Below are positions 7,398 through 15,666 of a stretch of 64,000 nucleotides of DNA, in pieces; position 1 is the stretch's first letter, and the number at the start of each line of letters is the position of its first letter. Origin of the DNA: Amycolatopsis antarctica (lineage in GTDB: Bacteria; Actinomycetota; Actinomycetes; Mycobacteriales; Pseudonocardiaceae); assembly GCF_002262875.1 (NCBI RefSeq), contig NZ_NKYE01000021.1, positions 1 to 64,000 on the forward strand, given 5' to 3'. The notes under the pieces were generated by a model. That model was not told the DNA's origin and made no database searches. It saw only the letters and a list, made by a program, of their open reading frames with translations. The position numbers and the translations under genes were made by a program.

Positions 7398-9293
7398 GTG
7401 CCTGTGACATTGCGCTTCCACTCGTTGGCGATCCAAACCGACACTGGATGGCACGAACGGGACCTCAATGCGCAAGTGTTGGGCGTGGTCGGGCCGGTCA
7501 ACACCGGCAAGAGTTCGCTGCTGGACTCCTGCATGTACTGCCTGGGGCGCAAGGTGCCATTTCGTAAGGCGATGCGCCGACACGTCCGTGCGGTCGAGCT
7601 GACCGCCCGCATCGGCGACGAGGTCGTGCGGCTGCGGCGTGGACGCGGTCACCGGGCGAACCTGGTCGAGGTACGTGATCAAGGCGGGACCCTGGTGCGT
7701 CGGCTACCGGTGCGTGCAACCAAGGGCAGTTCGGAGACCCTGTCGGATTGGTTGCTGAGTTTGCTCGGGCTACGTGGCGGTCTCGCTTCCGTTCGACTCG
7801 GACGCGGTGCGGCAACACAACTCACCTTCGACGACCTCTTGGGCTACCTATATCTGCCGCAGGACTCGCTGGATCAGCACATCCTGTTCCCCGAGGCGCA
7901 GGAGGATCGGCGCAAGGCGTTGTTCGAGTTGCTGTTCGGGCTGACCAACCCAGAGTGGGAAAGACTCCAAGGTGAGAAGCGGCAGCTACAAGGACAGATA
8001 CGGACCCTGCGGACGACTGTGCGCCGCCACACCGACTTTCTCGCCGAATCCGAAACCACCAATGCTGACGCGCTCGCATCCGAACTGGCTGGTCTCAAAC
8101 GCCAAGAAGTCGCCGCCGCAGCCCGCCTCGCACGGCTACGAACTGACGCCCGCACGACGGATAGCGCTGGGGACAGCCTGCGCGGCCAACTGGAAGCCGC
8201 CCGGCACCGTGCCGACGCCACCGAGAAACGAGTGGACGATCTCCGCGACCAGGCACGCGAGGCACGCCGGGCGCTGGCCACCCTCGACCGCCAAGTGGGG
8301 AAACGCACCTCCTCTATCACCGTCACGTCGTGCCCTGCGTGCTCAACCGATCTCACCGCCCGGCCCACGTCCCCAGCTCATTGCCATCTCTGCACCGAGC
8401 CGATCGCCGACACGGACACCGTCGACGACCAGACATTACGAGCGTCACGCCAGCGGGCGACCGAAGCGCTCGCGGCGGCACAGTCTCGTGTCGAGCACGC
8501 CCGCCAGGAAGCCAAGGCAGCCCACAGTGAGGTGCGACGGGTACGTAACGCACTCGATCAACGGTCAGCGTCGATCTTGGCCCCGTTTACCGAAGCCATA
8601 GCGCAAGCCACTGCTGACGTGGAAGCAATCCGTGCCCGGCTGGCCATGCTCGGCCGCCTCCGCGAACCACACGACCGAATCCGGGCCATGCAACACAACA
8701 TCCTGACTCTAGAGGCCCAACTAGAGGAACTGAACGCGCGCGAAGCCGACTTCGGAGAGGCGGTCGTGGCGAACCCCGACGACCTCTTCGAGTACCTGGA
8801 CGGCGAGTTCCGCAAAGCCATTGGTGAGCAGGAGCTGCCGTGGTACGCCGGACGTGCGCGCCTTGACCCCACGACCTACCTGCCCCTGGTCGATGGCCAG
8901 TCCTTCGGTGATCTGGGCGGAGGCGTGAAATGCGCCGTGGCCGTCGCCTACAGCGTTGCCCTCATTTCCTACGCCATCAACTTCGGCCCCTGCGACCTCC
9001 CGATGCTGCTGGTCATCGACTCGCCCCGCAAGAACGTCGGCAACAACGCCGAAGACCGAGCCCTCGCCCACCGCATCTATCGCAACTTCCTCACCCAGAT
9101 CGGCGCACGCGAAGGTTTGGTTCGCCCCTTCCAAGTCATCCTCGCCGACAACGACCTCCCTGAAGACATCGCCAAACAGATCAAGGTCATCAACTTCGAC
9201 TACCCCAATGAGCCCTTCATCCCCGGAATCGACGACCCACACGGCGAAGACGACGACGAGATCGAACAGCAACACCACGACTCCGCCGACTAG
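7398..9293 (+). CDS. Rad50/SMC-like ATPase with zinc-hook cysteines
   Basis: The product is 631 residues. Walker A GPVNTGKSS is at residues 32-40. Two long coiled-coil arms (about 190-310 and 345-460, rich in Arg, Ala, Glu and Leu) flank a CPAC ... CHLC four-cysteine module at about 313-335, which replaces the Rad50 CxxC hook with a zinc ribbon. A signature-like segment SFGDLGGGVKCAVAVAYS (about 500-520) and Walker B PMLLVIDSP (about 533-541) close the ATPase head. The C-terminus is acidic. The GTG at 7404 is an alternative start. The order head-arm-hook-arm-head is that of DNA-end-tethering ATPases found in defence loci (AAA_13/DUF3732-like). Specific family membership is not certain. Confidence 0.8.
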   Translation: MPVTLRFHSLAIQTDTGWHERDLNAQVLGVVGPVNTGKSSLLDSCMYCLGRKVPFRKAMRRHVRAVELTARIGDEVVRLRRGRGHRANLVEVRDQGGTLVRRLPVRATKGSSETLSDWLLSLLGLRGGLASVRLGRGAATQLTFDDLLGYLYLPQDSLDQHILFPEAQEDRRKALFELLFGLTNPEWERLQGEKRQLQGQIRTLRTTVRRHTDFLAESETTNADALASELAGLKRQEVAAAARLARLRTDARTTDSAGDSLRGQLEAARHRADATEKRVDDLRDQAREARRALATLDRQVGKRTSSITVTSCPACSTDLTARPTSPAHCHLCTEPIADTDTVDDQTLRASRQRATEALAAAQSRVEHARQEAKAAHSEVRRVRNALDQRSASILAPFTEAIAQATADVEAIRARLAMLGRLREPHDRIRAMQHNILTLEAQLEELNAREADFGEAVVANPDDLFEYLDGEFRKAIGEQELPWYAGRARLDPTTYLPLVDGQSFGDLGGGVKCAVAVAYSVALISYAINFGPCDLPMLLVIDSPRKNVGNNAEDRALAHRIYRNFLTQIGAREGLVRPFQVILADNDLPEDIAKQIKVINFDYPNEPFIPGIDDPHGEDDDEIEQQHHDSAD

Positions 9294-9497
9294 ATCGGCG
9301 GCCACAGCGGGCTCCTGCCTTCTGCGCCGTGTCGGCGAAGCAACGGCAGCGATGCCGCAGGTTCTGTCGGTGATGGTCGCTACGGTGCCCTCCGCACGCC
9401 ACGAGACCGGAGGAACGCCGAACGTGATTACACCTGACGTCCTGAACATTAGCGTTGATCTCCGTGCCCTGACTGTCTCGATCATGGCGGTGGGTCG

Positions 9498-10493
9498 GTG
9501 AGTGAGCGCAAACGCAGCTACGGGCGCGGGGTGCGGGAAGCTCTGTTCATGCTCAGCAGGGGCCGCTGCTACGCACCCAACTGCCCGCAGCAGGTGCTAC
9601 GCATGGTCGACGACGACCCGAGAATCAACATTCAGATCGCGCACATCCACGGACTGAAGCGCGGCAGTGCCCGGTTCGACGAGACCATTTCGGTCGATGC
9701 GCTGAACAGGTTCACGAATCTTCTCTTGCTCTGTCAGGCACACCACGGCCCAGTCGACGACAAGTCTAAGGCGGCGAAGTACCCGGTGAAGCTGTTACGG
9801 CAGTGGAAAAAGGACCGTGAAGGGGACTTCTACGACCAACTCGCCGAACTCGACGGCATCAGTGAGAACGACCTGCAGCAGATGCTGACCTCCACCGTCA
9901 CAGAGGCGAAAGACGAGCTACTGGACGCGATCAGGGAAGGCACCACCATCAGCAAGGGCACCGCAGCGATGTTGAAGAAGCTGGTTGCGGAGAACTTCGA
10001 TCGGCCTTATCTCGACTTGGATGCCATCGCGCTCCTGTCAGATTCCGCCAAGTCGCTGCGGCACCTTCCGGACTCGGCCGGACTGCTCTATGAAGCGTCC
10101 CGGCGGCTGCCTGACCTCGACAACGCCGCGACATTGCATAGCGCGGCCATGAAGTTGGCCAACGTGGTGGACTACGCGGGGATGCTGCGGTCGGCCGCGA
10201 CCGACCTCAATGCGGCGGCCATGTCAGCGAACGAGAGCAGCGGCACCGCATACGAGATCAAGCAAGCAAGTTCAGCACTAGATGCGGCGTCGGGCGAGCT
10301 GTCCCGGGTGGTGGCGGCCATCAACGAGGCCACCCGACAAGCCAGCGCCATCGATCCCGGCAGCGGCGGCGTTCCGCATGCCGACGACAGTAGTCACTGG
10401 CTGTTTTTCAAGTGGGGCTTGGGAATTGGCGCAGGAGTCGTGGCCGCCATCGTCTTCGCGGTGCTCTTTTACCAGAACAAGGGGACCCCGTAG
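9498..10493 (+). CDS. HNH nuclease with coiled coil and C-terminal membrane anchor
   Basis: The product is 331 residues. The HNH core at residues 20-105 shows CYAPNC, IAHIHGL, NRFTNLLLLCQAHHGPVD and a trailing LLRQWKKDRE, close to the HNH domains of defence effectors such as HNH-SAVED proteins. Residues about 110-290 form long helices with repeated LPD segments (SLRHLPDSAGLLYEASRRLP). A membrane segment (GLGIGAGVVAAIVFAVLF, about 303-322) ends the protein, so the nuclease should be tethered to the inner face of the membrane. It lies 204 bases after the ATPase gene on the same strand. Confidence 0.75.
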   Translation: MSERKRSYGRGVREALFMLSRGRCYAPNCPQQVLRMVDDDPRINIQIAHIHGLKRGSARFDETISVDALNRFTNLLLLCQAHHGPVDDKSKAAKYPVKLLRQWKKDREGDFYDQLAELDGISENDLQQMLTSTVTEAKDELLDAIREGTTISKGTAAMLKKLVAENFDRPYLDLDAIALLSDSAKSLRHLPDSAGLLYEASRRLPDLDNAATLHSAAMKLANVVDYAGMLRSAATDLNAAAMSANESSGTAYEIKQASSALDAASGELSRVVAAINEATRQASAIDPGSGGVPHADDSSHWLFFKWGLGIGAGVVAAIVFAVLFYQNKGTP

Positions 10494-10552
10494 CTGGCAA
10501 GCGTGATGCGCCGAGGCCCCGAGCTTCCCGGACGAACGCCGCAGCTTGCGTG

Positions 10553-10596
10553 AGCACTCAATAAGCGCTAACTTGATTGAGTACTTATTGAGCGCT
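10553..10596. promoter_or_regulatory. operator for the XRE regulator gene
   Basis: CTCAATAAG (10557-10565) and CTTATTGAG (10584-10592) are perfect inverted arms. The wider half-sites AGCACTCAATAAG and CTTATTGAGCGCT match in 12 of 13 positions. The dyad lies 19-58 bases before the ATG at 10611, and its AT content stands out from the surrounding sequence. Position and symmetry fit autorepression by the downstream XRE protein. Confidence 0.6.
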
Positions 10597-10610
10597 CACA
10601 TTGGAGTTCC

Positions 10611-11621
10611 ATGGCGATCCCGGCCACCGCCGTCAAGCAACGCCGCACCGAACTGAAACTGACCCAGCAGGAAGCCGCGCGACGCGCAGACGTGTCCCTC
10701 GCGACCTGGCGACGCTTCGAAAACGACACCCACGACCGCGACGACTTCGACGGATTCCGAGCTGACAAACGCAAAGGTTTCGCCCGCGCACTCAAACTCA
10801 GCGACACCTCACTCCGTCAACTCATCACCGGCACCCTCGACGACGACCCGACAGACGAGGAACTGAGCCCTGGCGCGGCCAAAATAGTCACCTTGTTCAA
10901 CACGTCGTTCACCGGGAACCCACTCACCCCAGCCGACGCAATGGCCTTGTCCAACACCGTCGACTTCTCCGACTTCTGCCCCACCCGTGACGGACTCTTT
11001 CACGCAGACACCCCACTGGGCGACGAGTTCGTCTCATGCCTCAAAGGCGAAATCAGCATCCGCGACGTTCCCCTGCTGTGCGATCTGCCCGAGTTGGCCC
11101 TGACCCACGTCAACAACCACTGGCTGACGCGCATGGGGGAACGCATCATGCGGGTTGGAGCCGAACTGGGCGAAGGGCGCATCCCGCGACCGGTGTGTTT
11201 GGCCGACGAATACGCGATATGGATTGTCATCACGAACACCGACGCACCCCAGCTCGGTGGTGTCCACGACCTCTTCCCAGGGGTTCTCAGTGCCGAAGAC
11301 GTGTTCGGTTACGACCCCGACTTCGACGATCCCGACGACGAATCCGAAGGGCAGCACGAGTGGATGAACCGCATGGCGGGCGCACTGCTGCCACCGGAGA
11401 AGGATCACGACTTCCGCCGCCACGACTTGACGATCATGGAGCACTACGGGCAAGGCGTGTACGACCCCACCGACCGCCGCCATCCGTTCCGCTGGTTCGA
11501 CCGTGACGACCTTCGCGAGCGATGCGAATCCGAGATCGCCTTCGTTCGACTGCCCAAAGACGAGCAAGACGCTCGCACAGTGGAGGCACTCAACCGAGCA
11601 TTCCCGCCGCAAGACACGTGA
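10611..11621 (+). CDS. XRE-family regulator with a large C-terminal domain
   Basis: The product is 336 residues from an ATG with GGAG six bases upstream. Residues 6-45 form a canonical XRE helix-turn-helix (KLTQQEAARRADVSLATWRRFE). The remaining about 280 residues are acidic and contain no domain I can name, with segments such as VFGYDPDFDDPDDESE; they may sense a ligand or a partner protein. It follows the HNH gene and has its own operator, so it may control expression of the nuclease/ATPase cluster. Confidence 0.7.
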   Translation: MAIPATAVKQRRTELKLTQQEAARRADVSLATWRRFENDTHDRDDFDGFRADKRKGFARALKLSDTSLRQLITGTLDDDPTDEELSPGAAKIVTLFNTSFTGNPLTPADAMALSNTVDFSDFCPTRDGLFHADTPLGDEFVSCLKGEISIRDVPLLCDLPELALTHVNNHWLTRMGERIMRVGAELGEGRIPRPVCLADEYAIWIVITNTDAPQLGGVHDLFPGVLSAEDVFGYDPDFDDPDDESEGQHEWMNRMAGALLPPEKDHDFRRHDLTIMEHYGQGVYDPTDRRHPFRWFDRDDLRERCESEIAFVRLPKDEQDARTVEALNRAFPPQDT

Positions 11622-11654
11622 CACGAAGCTGGATCAGCAGCCCGCTAGTGGCAA

Positions 11655-12326
11655 TCAGGATGGTTCGCGATCGTATCCGGGGCGCACGGTTCCGCCCGGC
11701 CCACGCAACGACAACGTGTTGTTGGCACGATCGGTGACGTCGGCCCCGTTGGCGACCGAGTGGAACACGCCGAGGTACACGTAATCCCAGACACCAGGGG
11801 TGGTTTGCGCATCGCGGAGTTGCACTGCGATGGCCGCGCCGGACTTGTCGGTCAGGTGGAGGGTGGGGCCAAGGATGCTGGGTTTGATGTCGACCTTGGT
11901 CAGCTCGTAGACCCGGACGTTGCGTTTTCCTAGGGTTAGCCAGCGGGCTCCGGCTGCAAGTTTCCTGGGGCGAACCTGGATCAAGCCCATGACCGTGCCG
12001 GTACCCGCCGCGAGCCAACCGTATGTCGGACCGGAGGACGGAATGTTGAGTGCTTGCAACACAGATCCCGCGAGGGCACCGAGGACGACAGCGATGACGA
12101 CCAGCTTCAGGAACGTCGTGGTACTGGTGTAGTCCCAGACGAGTGTCGGTTGGCCGGTCACGGGCGACACGGGGGCCTTCGCGGGATCGCGTGCGTGGTG
12201 AGGTTCCGCGTCGGCGGCCCATTCGGGCATCACGGGTGCGCGGGGCGGTGCCGGTTTACCGGTTCTCCCGTTCGGGATCGGGGGAAGCGCGGACGCCGCG
12301 TTCGTCGTCTCGTCTGGTTCAGACAT
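11655..12326 (-). CDS. two-helix membrane protein, paralogue of the product at 12917-13897
   Basis: The product is 223 residues with a Pro-rich cytoplasmic N-terminus. Two membrane segments (LVVIAVVLGALAGSVLQAL and YGWLAAGTGTVMGLI, about 73-115) are followed by a soluble domain. That domain contains VWDYVYLGVFHSVANGADV, which aligns with MWDLVYNGILHSVAAGARV of the protein at 12917-13897, so the two genes are duplicates. It is the last gene of the leftward WXG cassette. Function unknown; a role next to the exported WXG proteins is inferred from position only. Confidence 0.65.
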   Translation of the reverse strand: MSEPDETTNAASALPPIPNGRTGKPAPPRAPVMPEWAADAEPHHARDPAKAPVSPVTGQPTLVWDYTSTTTFLKLVVIAVVLGALAGSVLQALNIPSSGPTYGWLAAGTGTVMGLIQVRPRKLAAGARWLTLGKRNVRVYELTKVDIKPSILGPTLHLTDKSGAAIAVQLRDAQTTPGVWDYVYLGVFHSVANGADVTDRANNTLSLRGPGGTVRPGYDREPS

Positions 12327-12420
12327 CAGGTGATGGTGGCCTCCTTCGTGACGGGATGTCCGGCGATCTTCTGCCGGTTGAACATTCGCTGGAGTCGCAC
12401 GGCCTTGTCGCGTATGCCGG

Positions 12421-12912
12421 TTACGCGGGGCGTGAGGTGGGCACTGTGCCAGCGAACGTCACCGGTTCAGCGCTGTGAGCCGGGGCCAGTACCAGCTTCA
12501 AGTCGCCGGACGGTGCAAGTACGTAAGCGTCGGTGAAGGTGAAGTCCTGACCTGGTGGGACCTTTTCGTCAGGGACGAGTGGGGAATCGCAGGGGCCCGC
12601 CGGGTCTTCCAACAGTTTCGCTGCGCCTGGTGCCCGTTCGGGACTGCTGACGGCCAGGTCGCGGACCCGGTAGTCGGTGGTGCTGCGGTTGAGGATTTTG
12701 ATGGAGACGATCGCTCCGTGGCTGGTGCCGGTCGGGTAAGCATTTGAGCTGGGTGTGCATGGTTGCGCTCCGAGCACCTCGATGCTGATGCCGTCTGGCC
12801 AGGTGTTGTGTCCCCATGCGGTGTAGTCGGCGCTGCCCTCGGTGGTGCTGGCGCAGCCTGCGACGACCCCGGCGATCGTCGCCAGAGCCAGGGCGACGGT
12901 TGGGTGGCGCAT
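12421..12912 (-). CDS. lipoprotein of the WXG cassette
   Basis: The start is the ATG ending at 12912, which gives the signal peptide MRHPTVALALATIAGVVAGC with lipobox VAGC. The mature part, about 140 residues, contains a beta-sandwich-like region (HGAIVSIKILNRSTTDYRVR) reminiscent of DUF4352-type extracytoplasmic domains. It lies 4 bases after the preceding gene. Anchoring to the outer face of the membrane is expected. A longer open frame upstream to 12966 lacks a signal peptide at its N-terminus. Confidence 0.7.
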   Translation of the reverse strand: MRHPTVALALATIAGVVAGCASTTEGSADYTAWGHNTWPDGISIEVLGAQPCTPSSNAYPTGTSHGAIVSIKILNRSTTDYRVRDLAVSSPERAPGAAKLLEDPAGPCDSPLVPDEKVPPGQDFTFTDAYVLAPSGDLKLVLAPAHSAEPVTFAGTVPTSRPA

Positions 12913-12916
12913 GCGG

Positions 12917-13897
12917 TCAGTGTTCACGACGGTAGAACCGTCCCCAACGCTCGTCCTCGGGATCACCTTCCGGCTGCTCGCGGGGTGCAGTGTTTCCGTC
13001 GAGGGGATCGGGGTGGTCGGCGAACCAGGCAGGGTTGGCGGGGTTGCGCAGCACGTTCTCTGGCCAGGTGGGGTACGCCTCGCGGAATTGGGCGGCGGAC
13101 ATGTCCGCCATCCCGGACTTCGCCATCGTCTCCTGAAGCAGCGGGTCGGCCATCAGCTCCCACACCTGGATGTCGCTGAGTCTGGTCACGTCGATGTCGC
13201 GGGGACCGTCCGGGAAACGGAGCTGCGGCACCTGGTCCAATTCCAGCAGGTCCCGCGCATTCGGGTCGACCCTGGCACCGGCCGCTACGGAGTGCAGGAT
13301 GCCGTTGTAGACGAGGTCCCACATCCGCCGGTCGGACTGCCACTCCCGAAGGGCCAGGCCGATGTTGTCCTCGTCGTCGGCCAACCCGAGGGTCATGACG
13401 GTGGGGCCGCTCCCGAAGTTGATCTGGCGAAGCCGGTAGAGCTTGATGACGTGGTTGCGTTTGTGGATGCCGTACCAGTAGTAGTCGTACTGGAACCAGT
13501 CCGCCCCAGCGGAGAGCACTTTGTACGTGAACGGCCCGGTGATCAGCCAGGCCACGACGACGAACACCAGCCACACCGGCCAGGCGGTGGCCCATTCGAA
13601 TGGCGGGTCCCCGTCGAGGACCCGGATCAGTGTGAACCCACCGGCAAGGAGTGCGAGGCTGACAACGAAGAGCGCGACCTTTCCGCGTTTACTTTCCTTG
13701 TGCCACGCCAAAATCGACCCCAAGCCCGGGGGCTGATCCGGCTTGTGCGATCCCCGGATTTCCCGGTCCGGATCGCGCTCTGGGTGACGGTCCGGGCCTG
13801 CGTATCCGCGCCCGTGCGGGGGGAACGGCTCACCCGTGTCCCGGTCCGGACGTGGCGGTAGCCCACCGGATCCCGGTGGACCGGGAGTGTGGGTCAC
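12917..13897 (-). CDS. two-helix membrane protein of the WXG cassette
   Basis: The product is 326 residues. A Pro/Arg-rich cytoplasmic N-terminus (1-72) precedes two membrane segments (VALFVVSLALLAGGFTLI and AWPVWLVFVVVAWLITGPFT, about 73-125). A soluble domain shared with the protein at 11655-12326 follows. The Asp-rich tail carries AQFREAYPTWPENVL. The GTG start overlaps the stop of the large WXG-type gene (GTGA), so the two products are made together and may interact. The family is not named. Confidence 0.65.
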   Translation of the reverse strand: MTHTPGPPGSGGLPPRPDRDTGEPFPPHGRGYAGPDRHPERDPDREIRGSHKPDQPPGLGSILAWHKESKRGKVALFVVSLALLAGGFTLIRVLDGDPPFEWATAWPVWLVFVVVAWLITGPFTYKVLSAGADWFQYDYYWYGIHKRNHVIKLYRLRQINFGSGPTVMTLGLADDEDNIGLALREWQSDRRMWDLVYNGILHSVAAGARVDPNARDLLELDQVPQLRFPDGPRDIDVTRLSDIQVWELMADPLLQETMAKSGMADMSAAQFREAYPTWPENVLRNPANPAWFADHPDPLDGNTAPREQPEGDPEDERWGRFYRREH

Positions 13898-15165
13898 CTG
13901 CCCATGCCCTCGTACTCGATCTTGTCGATCTGCTCGGGCATCGGCTTCTCGTCAGGCATGTAGTAGTCCACCACCTCGCCACCGGCGAATCCGCCGATCA
14001 GACTCCCGATTCCACCGCCCAGGACCGTACCCCAGGGCCCCAGCGGTGTGCCGATAGCGCCGCCGACGACGCTGCCCGCCGCGCCCCCGCCCACAATTCC
14101 GGCCGAGCTGGCGACAGCCTTGCCCCACGTCTGCTCCCCGGTCGCCGCACCCCAGATTTCGTTGCCGACCACCAGGCCGGTCCCGATGTAGGGCAGCTTC
14201 TTCAGGGTGCTGCTGACCGCTTTAGTGCCGAGCGCGGCATCGTCGACCGGCGCGGCAATGTTGGGGTTGCCCTTCCCCGGGTATGCGGCGGATGCCGTCC
14301 GGACGTTCTCCGGGATGTGCTTCAGCAGCTTGTCAAGCGAGTCGATCTTCTCCCGGTACCGCTTCTCCTCCAGCCCCGATTTGGCCGCGTCGACCAGCGC
14401 GCGGGATCGCTCGGGGGAGGGGAGTTTCCCGGCGGCGAGTTGCTGGAACGCGAGCGCGTTCTCCCCGGCGCGGGTGGCTTTCAGCAGCGAATCGTGGCGC
14501 GCGTTTTCGGCGGACCCGATCCGCCCGATGACCGCCGACGCGCTGGTCCTCCCGATCGTCCAACTGTCGATGTTGGCGCTCTTTTCGGGGTTCAACGCAT
14601 CCCACAAACGCTGGTGGGCCTCTTTTTCCTTGTTGCGGGCGTCGGTGAAGATCGACAGGCACGTGTTGTAGACGTCGACCTTGCGGTTGAACTCCCCGAC
14701 CAAAGCTTTGTAGCCGTCGATAGCTGCCTGCTTCGCGGTGATCTCGCCGCCGGAGTCGCCGGGCATCATCGGGCCCATCGTCAACTCCGGCGGCACTCCC
14801 GGGCTGTCCGGCCGCCGCACGATCGGCCCCTCAATTTCGAGTCCACCGGCCGCCGCTTTCCCTAGCACGTCGTCCATTTGCCGGTAGACGCCTTCGAGTC
14901 CGTTCGCGAACTCGTCGAGGGCCCTGGAATACAGGGGCAGCGTGTAGCAGAGGTCGTGCAGCGGGTCCAACGTGTCCGTCACCGACCCGGCGAACGCATC
15001 CCGCGACGGACCGCCCCAGGTGGCTTCGGTGCCGTCCCGGCTCTGCCGGTAGAAATCTTGAGCGCTTTCGGCGTACCCGGCGTTGGTTGTGAGGCGGCCA
15101 GCGGCTTCCCGGCACATGTCGATGGAGCCGTTGACGGTGGTGTTGAGGTCCTGCGCGGTCATCAC
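13894..15165 (-). CDS. WXG-type exported protein with a C-terminal glycine-zipper segment
   Basis: The product is 423 residues. The N-terminal 110 residues form helical hairpins with the WXG-like turn EATWGGPSRDAF at residues 47-58, as in ESX/type VII substrates. The middle (about 160-300) is helical. Residues about 345-405 are a glycine-zipper hydrophobic region (GGGAAGSVVGGAIG, then VLGGGIGSLIGGFAGG) able to enter membranes, followed by an acidic tail. This N-terminal WXG / C-terminal membrane-active layout resembles polymorphic or LXG toxins. No catalytic domain is visible and no obvious immunity gene is present. It is coupled to the neighbouring membrane protein gene. Confidence 0.65.
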   Translation of the reverse strand: MMTAQDLNTTVNGSIDMCREAAGRLTTNAGYAESAQDFYRQSRDGTEATWGGPSRDAFAGSVTDTLDPLHDLCYTLPLYSRALDEFANGLEGVYRQMDDVLGKAAAGGLEIEGPIVRRPDSPGVPPELTMGPMMPGDSGGEITAKQAAIDGYKALVGEFNRKVDVYNTCLSIFTDARNKEKEAHQRLWDALNPEKSANIDSWTIGRTSASAVIGRIGSAENARHDSLLKATRAGENALAFQQLAAGKLPSPERSRALVDAAKSGLEEKRYREKIDSLDKLLKHIPENVRTASAAYPGKGNPNIAAPVDDAALGTKAVSSTLKKLPYIGTGLVVGNEIWGAATGEQTWGKAVASSAGIVGGGAAGSVVGGAIGTPLGPWGTVLGGGIGSLIGGFAGGEVVDYYMPDEKPMPEQIDKIEYEGMGR

Positions 15166-15188
15166 TCTCTCCCCTGGATGGACGACGG

Positions 15189-15638
15189 TCAGCCCGGCGC
15201 GGGCGGTTCAGGTGTACGCCCCGGAGTTGCCGCCTTCGGCTCCGGTGGCTGCTCCGACGGGGCCGGAGCTGGCGCGTCCTCGAACGGGTTAGCCTGCGCC
15301 TGTTGCTGCTGCTCACGGTTGACCTGGTCGATCGTTTTCACCGCAGCTTCCGAGTTCGCACTATCGAGCCGGAGGCGACCCTCATTCGAGTTCTCGATGT
15401 CGGCGTAGGACCCATCGGCGGCATCGACCTTGGCCGCGATCTCCTCACCGATCTGCGCCAGCGCGGCACTGCCCTGAGAGATCCGCACCAGGGCGGCCCC
15501 GACGACTTCGGAGGAGAACCCTGCATCCACAGCGTCCGGAAGGTTATCGGCCAGCAAGTCGAGGTAGCCGACACCGACCCGTAAATCTTGTGCGGCCTTC
15601 GTCAGCGCGCCTTCGTCGTGGTGGAAACCGCCACTCAT
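15189..15638 (-). CDS. small WXG100-like protein
   Basis: The product is 149 residues from the ATG ending at 15638. The frame stays open further upstream, but that extension is Arg/Ser-rich antisense to the neighbouring gene. Residues 5-95 are two helices of WXG100 type (TKAAQDLRVGVGYLDLLADN and VRISQGSAALAQIGEEIA), although the W-x-G turn itself is replaced (DAVDAGFSS). The C-terminus is disordered and Pro/Gln-rich. It probably pairs with, or is exported beside, the larger WXG-type protein downstream by a type VII secretion system encoded elsewhere. Confidence 0.65.
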   Translation of the reverse strand: MSGGFHHDEGALTKAAQDLRVGVGYLDLLADNLPDAVDAGFSSEVVGAALVRISQGSAALAQIGEEIAAKVDAADGSYADIENSNEGRLRLDSANSEAAVKTIDQVNREQQQQAQANPFEDAPAPAPSEQPPEPKAATPGRTPEPPAPG

Positions 15639-15666
15639 CGTGCTCCCCGTCTGCGATCGTTGGCCA

